Shown here in pieces: positions 25,273 through 34,354 of a stretch of DNA of 46,903 bases. The stretch spans positions 1 through 46,903 of the forward strand of contig NZ_FQWF01000017.1 of assembly GCF_900129585.1 (NCBI RefSeq), in the 5' to 3' direction. Under the pieces are notes generated by a model. The model made no database searches and had not been told where the DNA came from. It saw only the letters and a program-made list of their open reading frames with translations. This DNA is from Flavobacterium micromati. GTDB lineage: Bacteria > Bacteroidota > Bacteroidia > Flavobacteriales > Flavobacteriaceae. Numbering within the stretch: the stretch's first letter is position 1; the number at the start of each line of letters is the position of its first letter. Both the position numbers and the translations under genes were made by a program.

Positions 25273-26496
25273 TTAATCTTTTTGTTCTTTGCGTTCTAAT
25301 AGTGCCATATAAAATCCATCGAAACCTGATTCTGATGCTAGGATTTTTTGATCTTTTATAAAATTGAACTGCTTTCCAATATCCGTAGTTAAAAAACGAG
25401 CCACTTGATCCTGATTTTCAGATGGTAGCACGGAGCATGTTGCATAAACTAATTTTCCGCCCGGTTTTACAATTTTAGAGTAACTTTCTAAAACCTCTGA
25501 TTGCACTTTCCGGATATTATCGATGAATTCTGGTTGCAATTTCCATTTTGCATCTGGATTTCTTTTCAAAACTCCTAAACCGCTGCATGGTGCATCTATA
25601 AGAACACGATCAGCTTTTTCATGTAGTTTTTTTATAATCTTTGTTGAGTCTATGATTCGGTACTCAATATTAAAAGCACCATCTCTTTTAGCTCTAATTT
25701 TTAACTGCTTCAATTTGCTTTCATACAAATCCATTGCAATCAACTGTCCTTTGTTTTCCATCAATGCCGCAATATGCAATGTTTTTCCGCCTGCGCCTGC
25801 ACAAGTGTCAACAACGCGCATTCCGGGTTTTACATCAAGGAAAGCTGCAACTAATTGCGAGTTCGCATCTTGCACTTCAAAGAAACCTTGTTTAAAGGCA
25901 TCAGTCAAGAATACATTAGCTCTTTCTTTTAAAACCAAAGCATCAGGCTGATTTTTTAATGTTTCTGTGTCAATATCTAAATCCATTAAAATTGCACGAA
26001 GTACTTCTCTAGTAGTTTTAAGGGTATTCACTCGGAGAATTACCTTTGCAGGTTGGTTTTGAGCAGCAATTTCTGTTGCCCACACTTTCTCTCCTAATTC
26101 TTTTGCACCTAGTTCATCCATCCAGTCAGGAATCGATTCTTTTAATGCTCTCACTTTTGAAAGTTCGTCAAAACGACCTTTAATTTTTCGTTCAGGAGTT
26201 CCTTCTAATTGGCGCCAATCAGGAATTGGGTAGCCTCTTAAAACGGCCCAAACCGAAAACATTCTCCAAAGATTGTCTCTATCAAAAGGCTCTTTGACCT
26301 CGGCAATTTCTGCATATAATCGTTTCCAACGTACTATTTCGTAGATGGTTTCTGCCACAAATTTTCTGTCGGAACTTCCCCAACGTTTATCTTTTTTTAA
26401 GGATCTTGCAACTACTTTATCAGCATATTCACCTTCGTTAAAAATGGCGTTCAATGCATCTATTGTTGTGTAAACTAAATTTCTGTGTAATCTCAT
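25273..26496 (-). CDS. RsmB/NOP2/Sun-family RNA cytosine-5 methyltransferase
   Basis: The 407-aa product has a helical N-terminal domain (about residues 1-140, with SDRKFVAETIYEIVRWKRL as in NusB-like regions). A SAM-dependent methyltransferase domain follows, with VVDTCAGAGGKTLHIA near 230. The two catalytic cysteines are in DAPCSGLGVLKRNPD and YATCSVLPSENQ. This family makes m5C in rRNA or tRNA. RsmB (16S C967) is the usual annotation, but the exact target cannot be read from sequence. ATG start; convergent with rho. Confidence 0.93.
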   Translation of the reverse strand: MRLHRNLVYTTIDALNAIFNEGEYADKVVARSLKKDKRWGSSDRKFVAETIYEIVRWKRLYAEIAEVKEPFDRDNLWRMFSVWAVLRGYPIPDWRQLEGTPERKIKGRFDELSKVRALKESIPDWMDELGAKELGEKVWATEIAAQNQPAKVILRVNTLKTTREVLRAILMDLDIDTETLKNQPDALVLKERANVFLTDAFKQGFFEVQDANSQLVAAFLDVKPGMRVVDTCAGAGGKTLHIAALMENKGQLIAMDLYESKLKQLKIRAKRDGAFNIEYRIIDSTKIIKKLHEKADRVLIDAPCSGLGVLKRNPDAKWKLQPEFIDNIRKVQSEVLESYSKIVKPGGKLVYATCSVLPSENQDQVARFLTTDIGKQFNFIKDQKILASESGFDGFYMALLERKEQKD

Positions 26497-26581
26497 TTTA
26501 AATTATTGAGGTGCAAAGGTACTATTAATTGACTTAATGTTTTGCGATAAGTAATATATGTTGATTTTAAATTTTTCGTCA

Positions 26582-26614
26582 AAAAAAAACACCGTATTAA
26601 ATACAATGTTTTTC
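26582..26614 (-). terminator. Terminator of kup
   Basis: An imperfect hairpin (AAAAACACCGTATT with AATACAATGTTTTT) with a long A run on the left gives a T tail on the minus strand, about 20 nt after the kup stop. Confidence 0.6.
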
Positions 26615-26633
26615 AATTTAAAACGGAGCTCCA

Positions 26634-28595
26634 CTATTTAATTCTCTTTAAATCCATTTTTTCTGGAGCGTGAAGTACTAATGGAAACTTTTCAATTTTT
26701 ACTGAACTGCTGTCCAAGCCAAAAGCTCTTTCTTCAGATAAACTTAATTTTTTAATTAGAAAATAAGAGTTCATTATTATTTTTTCATGCCATAGTAGAT
26801 CGCTGTCATTAGAAAGAAATTTTTCAGACAGAACAAATTTAAAATCACCTATAATATTGTTTTTATTTAGTGATTCATATCTACTAGTAATGTCTACCTC
26901 TCCTTTTTTAACCATATCTCTTATAACTTCTCTAAACATTAAGTTAATTTTAGTAGGTTCTCTAAAACCAAGATTAAAATCAACTCGATACAAATCGTCT
27001 TTGACAATTTCGTTCACTTTGTACTCAGCTTTGTACGGTTCTGTTAATATATTTACATGGACAAACCAATATATATCAGCTCTTTTGGGTCTCTTTTGCA
27101 AGATAGAGTACATCACTTTCTCTTCAATTTCATCCGCTCTACTTGCATTAGTCATATAAACAAGATGGGTTGCGTATTTTGGTATTGACAAGTCGGTACT
27201 CAATTCTCTGAGCACTTTTTTATAATCTTCTATTTTGACAATTTTGGTGTAGCTTTTATTAATTTGTTTCGCTAAATACCAAGTTGTCATTATACTTATC
27301 AACGTGATTGCAATAAACAATGTTACGTAGCCACCTTCCGCAAACTTTGTAATATTGGCAGCAAGAAAGCTAAATTCAATCATTAAATAAATGGTTATTA
27401 ATGGTATAATAAAGTATAATTTCACCCTTTTCATTATCAAATAAAAATTAAGCAAAATAGTGGTCATAATCATACATAAAATGATAGCTAAACCATAAGC
27501 ATGCTCCATATTACTTGACTCTTCAAAATGCAAAACTATTCCAACACAACCAATAAAAAGTAACCAGTTGATAGAAGGAATGTACAATTGTCCTTTTAAT
27601 TCAGTAGGATATTTGATTTTTACTTTGGGCCAAAAATTTAGTCGCATCGCCTCGTTTATCAGTGTGAATGATCCACTTATTAATGCTTGTGAAGCTATTA
27701 CCGCTGCAAGTGTTGCAATTACGATTCCTATTGGTTGAAACCAGTCAGGCATTATTAAATAGAATGGATTTCCATTTTTACCTCCAAGTGTCTGCAGAGT
27801 TTCACCTTGATGATTAATTAAATACGCTGCTTGGCCAAAATAGTTTAAAACTAGAGCAGTTTTTACAAAGATCCAGCTGATTCTAATATTCTTACGACCG
27901 CAATGACCCATATCTGAATATAGCGCTTCGGCTCCCGTTGTACATAGGAAAACAAAACCCAACACAAAAAATCCTTCAGGGTGAATGCTTAACAAATGAT
28001 AAGCATAATACGGGTTTACCGCTTTTAAAACTTCAATATTTTGTCCAATTTGAGATAATCCTAAAATGGCTAGCATTCCAAACCAAACCAACATCATAGG
28101 AGCAAAAAATTTACCTACTAATTTTGTACCAAATTGCTGTATTGCAAATAAAACAAATAGGATACTAATGACAATTGGAATTGTATTTATTTCTGGATAG
28201 AATGTTCTAATTCCTTCAACTGCTGATGACACAGAGATAGGAGGAGTAATGATACCATCAGCTAGTAGTGCACTACCACCTATAATTGCGGGGATAATTA
28301 ACCATCTAATTTTTGTTTTTTTGACTAACGCGTACAGTGCAAAAATCCCACCTTCACCGTGATTGTCTGCACTTAGTGTGATCAACACGTATTTAATAGT
28401 CGTTTGTAGCGTCAAAGTCCAAAAAACAGCTGAAACGCCACCTAATACAACATCCGCATCAATTATATGATCTCCTAAAATGGCTTTCATTACGTACAGT
28501 GGGGAAGTTCCAATATCACCGTAAATTATTCCTAATGAAATTAATAGACCTCCTAATGTCCATTTACTATGCAAATCTTTGTGCGCTGCGCTCAT
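26634..28595 (-). CDS. Kup-type potassium uptake transporter
   Basis: It is a proton-coupled K+ importer of the inner membrane. The 653-aa product has about twelve hydrophobic helices in residues 10-460. The KUP signature is at the N terminus (LGIIYGDIGTSPLYVMK). Further family blocks are DNHGEGGIFALYAL, GSALLADGIITPPISVSSAVEG and ALYSDMGHCGRKNIR. A cytoplasmic C-terminal domain of about 190 residues follows. The ATG is about 25 nt after a -7 box. It is monocistronic, with its own terminator. Confidence 0.96.
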   Translation of the reverse strand: MSAAHKDLHSKWTLGGLLISLGIIYGDIGTSPLYVMKAILGDHIIDADVVLGGVSAVFWTLTLQTTIKYVLITLSADNHGEGGIFALYALVKKTKIRWLIIPAIIGGSALLADGIITPPISVSSAVEGIRTFYPEINTIPIVISILFVLFAIQQFGTKLVGKFFAPMMLVWFGMLAILGLSQIGQNIEVLKAVNPYYAYHLLSIHPEGFFVLGFVFLCTTGAEALYSDMGHCGRKNIRISWIFVKTALVLNYFGQAAYLINHQGETLQTLGGKNGNPFYLIMPDWFQPIGIVIATLAAVIASQALISGSFTLINEAMRLNFWPKVKIKYPTELKGQLYIPSINWLLFIGCVGIVLHFEESSNMEHAYGLAIILCMIMTTILLNFYLIMKRVKLYFIIPLITIYLMIEFSFLAANITKFAEGGYVTLFIAITLISIMTTWYLAKQINKSYTKIVKIEDYKKVLRELSTDLSIPKYATHLVYMTNASRADEIEEKVMYSILQKRPKRADIYWFVHVNILTEPYKAEYKVNEIVKDDLYRVDFNLGFREPTKINLMFREVIRDMVKKGEVDITSRYESLNKNNIIGDFKFVLSEKFLSNDSDLLWHEKIIMNSYFLIKKLSLSEERAFGLDSSSVKIEKFPLVLHAPEKMDLKRIK

Positions 28596-28617
28596 GTACT
28601 GATTTTAAAAAACTTGT

Positions 28618-28625
28618 CAAAAGTA
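28618..28625 (-). promoter_or_regulatory. -7 promoter box (TACTTTTG) of kup
   Basis: Exact TAnnTTTG match 23 nt before the kup ATG. Confidence 0.5.
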
Positions 28626-28660
28626 CACTTTTAAAATAAAATGTAGCTTTTTCTACAATA

Positions 28661-28690
28661 AAAAAACACGGTTTTATAAACCGTGTTTTA
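28661..28690 (-). terminator. Terminator of the secreted repeat protein gene
   Basis: AAACACGGTTT pairs with AAACCGTGTTT around a 3-nt loop, with A runs on the left giving T on the minus strand, directly after the gene at 28702-30174. Confidence 0.85.
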
Positions 28691-28701
28691 CAATTTTTTT
28701 C

Positions 28702-30174
28702 TTAAGATCTTCTATTATCATTTTTTGTAGAAGATTTACCTCTTTGCGAATCTATGTTTTGCGGTGCAGTGTTTCTTGAAGAGCTACTTCTATTATTTGT
28801 TTCCGCTCTTTTAGAGGCCGTTTCTCGATTAGTATTCCTTCTGTTTTCAGAATAATCTTTTGTTGATTGTGTGCGTTGAGCTGAACCCTCTTTTGCCTGA
28901 CTATTCCTGTTTTGAGAATAATCTTTTGTTGATTGTGTGCGTTGAACTGAACCCTCTGTTGCCTGACTATTCCTGTTTTGAGAATAATCTCTTGTTGATT
29001 GTGTGCGTTGAACTGAACCCTCTGTTGCCTGAATATTCCTGTTTTGAGAATAATCTCTTGTTGATTGTGTGCGTTGAGTTGAACCTTCACTTGATTGTCT
29101 AGTCCTATTTTGAGAGTTAGATTGGTTTCTATCTATGCTTACAGATGAATTGTTCCTAGAAGAGTTTTCTCTATTTCTAGAATAATCAGTTGTAGATTCT
29201 CTTTTTGTCGGACTTACACCAATTGAGGAATTTGACCTATTTCGGGAATTAGTTGTTGTTGAGTTAATTCGTGGTGATACGTTCTCAGTTGTTCGGTTGC
29301 TTCTACTTTCCGAATAGGCTCTTGAAGATGTGCGATTTTGTACCGCAGTTTCTCTTGACGAACGATTTCCGGGAACATAATCTCTTATTGCTGCAGCGTT
29401 TCGATCTCTATAACCAACTTCATTTCTTGAAATTCTACCTTGAACTAATTCAAAGCGATTGTTGACGTTTGCATTTCTTCTTGAAAATGAATATTCGGGA
29501 TGTAATCTCTCATAGCCATTAGAACGTCTTGCGTTGTACAAAACTACAGCGTGATCGCTTCTTCTTTGGTTGACGTAGTTATAATAGTTATTGTTTGTAA
29601 AGCAAATATTAATATTATTTCTATATCTAAATACCGGGAACGGATTCCAAGTATTATAATAGGACGGATAGTAATTCCAATTCCAAGCAGAATAATAAGG
29701 GCGATAATTAGGAGTCCAAAAAGTATTATAAATGATGGGTGTATTAAAATATACAGGCTCATATATATAATTTTGACCGTACATAAACGAATTCCCCACT
29801 ACTTGTATGTGAATGTTGTTAGATCTATCTTTTTCCACATCAATTGTTGCAACATCTTGATAAACATCCCGATCTAAAACTGCTTGAATAACTATTAAAT
29901 GTGTTCTTTGTTCAACTGTTTCAAGCACTCTCAAATAATCTACTTGATCATCATTATTCAAATCTAAATTTGAAATTTGAACTTGAGGATCGTTAAGTCG
30001 GCGTTCAAAATCTTGAATATTTTCTGAATCGCCAAAAATAGAAGCAACGGCTCTCAAATCCAGATTATCGCTTATTTCAGCATTTGAAGCGTTTACTATT
30101 GTTCTATTTTGCGCTTGTAATTGTGCTGAGAATATAATTAAAAGTAAACTGTATAGTATTAGTTTCGTTTTCAT
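28702..30174 (-). CDS. Secreted Ser/Asn/Arg-rich repeat protein, function unknown
   Basis: The 490-aa product has a signal peptide (LILYSLLLIIFSAQLQAQ). An N-terminal domain of about 120 residues follows, containing DLNNDDQVDYLRVLE, an EF-hand or dockerin-like acidic loop. Next comes a Trp/Tyr/Asn-rich section (about residues 135-190, YYSAWNWNYYPSYYNTW). The C-terminal half is low complexity, rich in Ser, Asn, Arg, Thr and Gln, and holds four 22-residue repeats (EGSVQRTQSTRDYSQNRN type). The basic, disordered tail suggests binding to polyanions or a surface matrix role, but this is inference. No standard sorting domain was seen at the C terminus. Confidence 0.8.
   Translation of the reverse strand: MKTKLILYSLLLIIFSAQLQAQNRTIVNASNAEISDNLDLRAVASIFGDSENIQDFERRLNDPQVQISNLDLNNDDQVDYLRVLETVEQRTHLIVIQAVLDRDVYQDVATIDVEKDRSNNIHIQVVGNSFMYGQNYIYEPVYFNTPIIYNTFWTPNYRPYYSAWNWNYYPSYYNTWNPFPVFRYRNNINICFTNNNYYNYVNQRRSDHAVVLYNARRSNGYERLHPEYSFSRRNANVNNRFELVQGRISRNEVGYRDRNAAAIRDYVPGNRSSRETAVQNRTSSRAYSESRSNRTTENVSPRINSTTTNSRNRSNSSIGVSPTKRESTTDYSRNRENSSRNNSSVSIDRNQSNSQNRTRQSSEGSTQRTQSTRDYSQNRNIQATEGSVQRTQSTRDYSQNRNSQATEGSVQRTQSTKDYSQNRNSQAKEGSAQRTQSTKDYSENRRNTNRETASKRAETNNRSSSSRNTAPQNIDSQRGKSSTKNDNRRS
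28825..29088 (-). repeat. Four 66-bp in-frame tandem repeats
   Basis: Four copies of a 66-bp unit lie inside the secreted protein gene, each encoding 22 residues that begin EGS and contain QRTQST and DYSQNRN. The repeat starts on the coding strand are near 29088, 29022, 28956 and 28890. The last copy is degenerate at its end. Copy number could vary by slippage without changing frame. Confidence 0.9.
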
Positions 30175-30281
30175 GATGTATGGGATTTAAGGGTTCGTTT
30201 TTGACAATATCCAATTACTATGCCAATAGCTTTTTACCACTAATTGTAATTTTTGTAAATTAGCATTTAAATAATTTAATT

Positions 30282-31346
30282 ATGAAAAACAGTTTATTGT
30301 TTTTGTTCATTTCTTTAATCTTATATTCCTGTAAAACAAATAATTACATAAACCATGAACTAAATAATGTAGGTTTTAAGTCTGTAGTTATAGACACTTT
30401 GTTCAAGGATAAAATAAGTATTCGAGCGATTTTAATTGATGGAAATAAAATTTGGTACGCTGCTGATAAAGCAAAATTTGGATTTTATGATTTAAATTTA
30501 AAAAGTAAAGTTGAAAAATCTATCGAAAACGATACGGTAAATCTTGAATTTAGAAGTATTGCGCAAACCCGAAATAATATTTTTATAATTAATGTCGGAA
30601 ATCCTGCTCTATTATATAAAATATCGAAAAATAAGTTATCAAAACAAGTAGTCTATCAAGAAAAAGATGAGAAAGTATTTTTTGATAGTATGCAATTTTG
30701 GGACGATAATGACGGAATAGCAATGGGCGATCCAGTTTCTAATTGTCTAAATATTATTTTAACGAAAGACGGCGGTAATTCATGGTCGAAAGTATCCTGC
30801 GAAAAGTTACCAAAAGTGGCCGTGGGAGAAGCAGCTTTTGCAGCTAGCAATACTAATATTATTTTAAAAAATAATAATGCTTGGATTGTTTCCGGAGGAG
30901 TAAAATCAAGAGTTTTTTATTCGCCAGATCGAGGAAGTAACTGGTCTGTTTATGAAACTCCTATTGTTCAAGGAAAAGCAATGACTGGAATTTTCACTGC
31001 TGATTTTTACGATTTTAAAAATGGATTTATTGCAGGAGGCGATTATGAGCTTCCAAATCAAAATGTTGCAAATAAAGCAATAACAACTAATGGCGGGAAA
31101 AAGTGGAAACTTATCGCTAATGAGCAAGCTTTTGGATATGCTTCTTGTATTCAATATGTGCCAGAAAGTAATGGAAGAGCGCTTGTAACAGTGGGAACTG
31201 CAGGACTTTTTTACTCCAATAGTGCAGGAAAGAAGTGGACAAAGTTGTTAAATGATTCAAGCCTCTATACACTTCGCTTTTTTGATAAAAATAATGCAGT
31301 TGCTGCTGGTAAAGATAAAATGATTCACATCAAGTTCAGAAATTAA
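30282..31346 (+). CDS. Ycf48/BNR-like beta-propeller lipoprotein
   Basis: The 354-aa product has a lipoprotein signal (LLFLFISLILYSC, Cys near residue 17). The mature part contains repeated Asp-box-like blades such as SNCLNIILTKDGGNSWSKV, RVFYSPDRGSNWSV, AITTNGGKKWKL and FYSNSAGKKWTKL. These S/T-x-D/N-x-G-x-x-W motifs are typical of sialidase/BNR and Ycf48-type propellers. Bacteroidota homologues are often loosely labelled oxidoreductase without support. The catalytic residues of sialidases are not evident. It is a single gene on the plus strand. Confidence 0.8.
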   Translation: MKNSLLFLFISLILYSCKTNNYINHELNNVGFKSVVIDTLFKDKISIRAILIDGNKIWYAADKAKFGFYDLNLKSKVEKSIENDTVNLEFRSIAQTRNNIFIINVGNPALLYKISKNKLSKQVVYQEKDEKVFFDSMQFWDDNDGIAMGDPVSNCLNIILTKDGGNSWSKVSCEKLPKVAVGEAAFAASNTNIILKNNNAWIVSGGVKSRVFYSPDRGSNWSVYETPIVQGKAMTGIFTADFYDFKNGFIAGGDYELPNQNVANKAITTNGGKKWKLIANEQAFGYASCIQYVPESNGRALVTVGTAGLFYSNSAGKKWTKLLNDSSLYTLRFFDKNNAVAAGKDKMIHIKFRN

Positions 31347-31388
31347 AAAACCTCACGGGAGGAATATTTACCTCTTTTGGGGTGTTTA
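31345..31388. terminator. Weak hairpins between convergent genes
   Basis: Two small stems are present: CCTC/GAGG at 31351-31362 with a T run on the minus strand, and ACCTC/GGGGT at about 31370-31383 on the plus strand. They could end the two convergent genes but are short. Confidence 0.4.
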
Positions 31389-31407
31389 TAAAGCTAGAAT
31401 AAGTTGA

Positions 31408-31866
31408 TTACTTTTTAGAACCTTTATTGCGGTACTGTTGCAATAATTTTCTATTGAAATCTTCCTCTGCTTTTTTCAGTTTAACTATTTTAACAGCAGG
31501 TAAAATTGTTTTAACATTTTGCATAAATTTTTTTCGAAGTAAAAACAACTCTTCTTCAGTATCTTCTATTTGGGCTAGAAATTGCATTGCTTCTTTTTCG
31601 CTTATTTTATCAAGTGAGCCATCATTCATTCTTTTACTAAATGCTCTCATTTTTTGATGTCTCAGTTCAAATTGATTGTCATCAAAAGTATTGTAAAGAG
31701 GCCAGAATTTCTCTGCTTCACTGTTTGTAAAATTTAATTCAGTTGTAAAAAAAGCCACTTTTAATCCTCTAATTTGCTCTTTCTTTTCCTTCATATTTTC
31801 GCCTTGAGCGCAAAGGGTAAGAGACAACAGCATTAAAAAAAGTGTAATTAATTTTCGAGTATTCAT
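31408..31866 (-). CDS. Spy/CpxP-like periplasmic sensor-type protein
   Basis: The 152-aa product has a signal peptide (LITLFLMLLSLTLCAQ). A helical mature part follows (KEQIRGLKVAFFTTELNFTNSEAEKFWPLYNTFDD), the pattern of Bacteroidota proteins often called sensor of ECF-type sigma factor. They resemble Spy/CpxP in size and helical make-up. The gene is last in a run of sigma factor, membrane protein and this protein, with 39 nt to the upstream gene. A role in sensing envelope stress is inferred from this arrangement. Confidence 0.75.
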   Translation of the reverse strand: MNTRKLITLFLMLLSLTLCAQGENMKEKKEQIRGLKVAFFTTELNFTNSEAEKFWPLYNTFDDNQFELRHQKMRAFSKRMNDGSLDKISEKEAMQFLAQIEDTEEELFLLRKKFMQNVKTILPAVKIVKLKKAEEDFNRKLLQQYRNKGSKK

Positions 31867-31905
31867 ATTTTATATTTTTAATTTACACGTTTTTGTTTAT
31901 ATAAT

Positions 31906-32319
31906 TTATTCGACAATTAAATTTTCCAAATTTGAATTTAATGATAAGACGTCTTCTATAGCTTTATCTTCTATTGCAATGTTTACTTTGATATTTTTAA
32001 TGTCCTCTTCTCCTAAATTATTTATCAAATCATACTGATTTACATTAGATTGATAAGTAATATAATTTTCTAATGCAACTGAATCTATTTCCGAACTATT
32101 TGTTGACCAATTATACATTGCTGGAACTAGCAAAGAGATAACTAAAACTGCCGCTACCGCAAAATAAACGTAATTCCTTTTTTGAAAAATAGGAATTACT
32201 TTTATTTCGTCTTCTGCCATTTTCTCCATTACTTTTGATGAAAAATTCTCAAAATAATGGTCTGGAGTTTTAAATCCAGATTCAATTTTAGGTTCATTAT
32301 CTAATTTAAATGTTTTCAT
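31906..32319 (-). CDS. Anti-sigma-like single-pass membrane protein
   Basis: The 137-aa product has an N-terminal cytoplasmic part of about 48 residues (FKTPDHYFENFSSKVMEKM), one membrane helix (about 50-67, YVYFAVAAVLVISLLVPAM) and a short acidic outer part. It lies 32 nt after an ECF sigma factor gene and before a Spy-like gene, where anti-sigma factors commonly occur. It has no zinc-binding HxxxCxxC motif, so the anti-sigma role rests on topology and context only. Confidence 0.7.
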   Translation of the reverse strand: MKTFKLDNEPKIESGFKTPDHYFENFSSKVMEKMAEDEIKVIPIFQKRNYVYFAVAAVLVISLLVPAMYNWSTNSSEIDSVALENYITYQSNVNQYDLINNLGEEDIKNIKVNIAIEDKAIEDVLSLNSNLENLIVE

Positions 32320-32351
32320 ATAGTGTTAAGACTTTACTATTATAAAATGGT

Positions 32352-32894
32352 TTAATTTGCTGTCACAAATGCTTCTATTTTTTTTACAGCAATATGGTAG
32401 GAAGCTTTTAAACCGCCTATAGAAGTTCCTAGAATTTCAGAAATTTCTTCGTATTTGAGTTCTTCAAAATACTTCATTTTAAAAATCAATTGCTGTTTCG
32501 CAGGTAATTGTGCTACTGCCTTTTGTAACTTTATTTGAATTTCATTTCCATCAAAGTAAATATCTGCTTCTAAATTTTCAATAACTTTATTTTGAATTGC
32601 TTCCCAGCAAATACCGCTTTTTCTTGTTTTTTGTTTTAAAAACGTCAAAGCCTCATTGGTTGCAATGCGGTACATCCATGAAAAAAGTTTGCTATCTCCT
32701 TTGAAATTTTTTAAATTCTGAAAAATTTTTATAAAAGTATTTTGCAAAACATCATCAGTATCATCATGATCTAAAACAATGTTTCTTATTTGACTGTAAA
32801 GCGGTCTTTGATACTCAAATATCAACCTTTGAAACGCTTGATTTCGTGTTTCAGGATCTAATAATTGCTGTATAAATTCCTGTTCTTCTTGCAA
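32352..32894 (-). CDS. ECF sigma factor (RpoE-like)
   Basis: The 180-aa product has region 2 at about residues 20-90 (LIFEYQRPLYSQIRNIV, DDVLQNTFIKIFQNL, FSWMYRIATNEAL). Region 4 is at about 125-175 (LPAKQQLIFKMKYFEELKYEEISEILGTS). The start codon is TTG; no internal ATG occurs before residue 69, inside region 2. The TTG also falls in a TAATTTTG word, which is probably chance. It lies 58 nt after the SRPBCC gene, and an anti-sigma-like gene and a Spy-like gene follow. Confidence 0.93.
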   Translation of the reverse strand: MQEEQEFIQQLLDPETRNQAFQRLIFEYQRPLYSQIRNIVLDHDDTDDVLQNTFIKIFQNLKNFKGDSKLFSWMYRIATNEALTFLKQKTRKSGICWEAIQNKVIENLEADIYFDGNEIQIKLQKAVAQLPAKQQLIFKMKYFEELKYEEISEILGTSIGGLKASYHIAVKKIEAFVTAN

Positions 32895-32952
32895 AATTAT
32901 TTTTATAGATTAGAATAGAATTTATCGTAAAGGTTTAATGTATTTGATAAAA

Positions 32953-34074
32953 TTAGAATTCTGACTCTTCTTCTTCTTTTATTGGAGCCGGAATAGGCGC
33001 AATTATCTCTTCAATTTTCTTTCGAGCTGCGGGAAAATAAGTTCGAACTGGAATTACCTTTGGTTTTATTGGAAAATATAGCTCACTGACCCACTGCGAT
33101 GGATTACTATTTTCAGTTCGGCTTGTTTTTAAAATTTCAAGGTGTGAAAATGATTGATCTAATTCAATTTTATTAGAATTAATATAGGCAATTGTTTTGT
33201 CAATTGCTTTTTGAGAATGCATATAATCACCTTTTAAGGTCGTTTTAATAGCATCAAACTGCTCTAGCTTTCCCGCTAAGATATCACTACCCGAGCTCGT
33301 CATTATTTGATTTTTTATAGGTATACAAAACGACAGTGTAGTCAATCCTGTTGTTAAATTATAAGTGTGATAAAGTATAAAAGGTTTACCGTTCAATTCA
33401 ATATTATTTTTATCACAAAAAGTAATAATTTTTTGAAATACGATGCGGGAATTTTTTGTTACATTTTCAATTTTACTTGTAAATGTCTGTTTTAAGTAAA
33501 AACTACCCGGTTTTATAGCTAATCCATCTACTTTTACAGTGAAGGAATTGATTTCTAAGTCCAATACTTTATTTAAATTAATTAGACTTCTTTCTAGCAT
33601 TATACCTACCATTCGATCAATACCACCGTTGAAAGCAGTGTAAACTTTCATTTTAAAGTTCATTTTCCCAACTGATTTCCAAGTAACCTTTGTGCCACCT
33701 GTAGTATCTTTGAAAGTCCAAAAAACCGAGGATGAGTTACCATCGAAATTCATTTCTTGAGAAATACTGTCATTCGCTTTTACGATGTTAGTTTTAACGT
33801 CTCCTGATCCTCTCGTTCCCTCCCACGATAATTTGGCCCCGACACCAAATGTTTTATCAGAATATATAAGCGCTGAAGAAGAGTCATCTCTAATCCATGA
33901 ACTATAATTCACAAAATTTTTAAGATCATTTACATAATTAAATACATTAGATTTTGGAGAATTTATTATTTGGCTTCTTTCCACTGTAAAATTTCCTTTT
34001 TGGGTTGCAATAAAAATTGTTGACGCGACAAAACTTAATAGCAGTAAAAGAAATAAATATTTTAAAATCCTCAT
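32953..34074 (-). CDS. SRPBCC (polyketide cyclase-like) and GyrI-like fusion protein
   Basis: The 373-aa product has an N-terminal hydrophobic signal or anchor (LKYLFLLLLLSFVASTIFIA). An SRPBCC ligand-binding domain covers about residues 32-170 (VERSQIINSPKSNVFNYVNDLKNFVNYSSW). A second half resembles the GyrI-like effector-binding domain (about 190-345, KPFILYHTYNLTTGLTTLSFCIPI). A short Pro/Glu-rich tail ends it. Both halves bind small ligands in other proteins; no catalytic function is evident. It precedes the ECF sigma factor gene by 58 nt and could share its transcript. Confidence 0.82.
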   Translation of the reverse strand: MRILKYLFLLLLLSFVASTIFIATQKGNFTVERSQIINSPKSNVFNYVNDLKNFVNYSSWIRDDSSSALIYSDKTFGVGAKLSWEGTRGSGDVKTNIVKANDSISQEMNFDGNSSSVFWTFKDTTGGTKVTWKSVGKMNFKMKVYTAFNGGIDRMVGIMLERSLINLNKVLDLEINSFTVKVDGLAIKPGSFYLKQTFTSKIENVTKNSRIVFQKIITFCDKNNIELNGKPFILYHTYNLTTGLTTLSFCIPIKNQIMTSSGSDILAGKLEQFDAIKTTLKGDYMHSQKAIDKTIAYINSNKIELDQSFSHLEILKTSRTENSNPSQWVSELYFPIKPKVIPVRTYFPAARKKIEEIIAPIPAPIKEEEESEF

Positions 34075-34310
34075 GTTGCAAATGTTAATTGATTGTGTAA
34101 AGTTAGATATTTAAATTGCATGTTTTAGAAAGTCTAGGAAAATATCATAGGATTTTCTGAATAAATGTTTAGAAAAACGCTTTTTGTCTTTATTAAATAT
34201 TTTTTAGCGGAAATAAGCACCAGAAAGGTCATTAATGGTTTTAAGAAAAATACCATAAATTTACAATGCAATTGGAGTGTATTTTTTACCGTTGTACATT
34301 TTTGCAATAA

Positions 34311-34332
34311 AAAAGTCCACTGAAAAGTGGAC
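34311..34332 (-). terminator. Terminator of the 62-aa membrane protein gene
   Basis: GTCCACT pairs with AGTGGAC around GAAA, with A on the left giving a T run on the minus strand. The 34075-34310 stretch between it and the SRPBCC gene start has no supported gene. Confidence 0.8.
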
Positions 34333-34354
34333 AAATTTTCTGCAGACTCAAAAT

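Noticed and set aside
28752..29102. Repetitive ORFs on both strands within the secreted repeat protein gene
   Set aside because: They are other reading frames of the 66-bp repeats; only the 490-aa frame has a signal peptide, full length and terminator.
34134..34334. 66-aa ORF on the minus strand
   Set aside because: It reads through the terminator hairpin of the 62-aa membrane protein gene and has no family features or promoter box.
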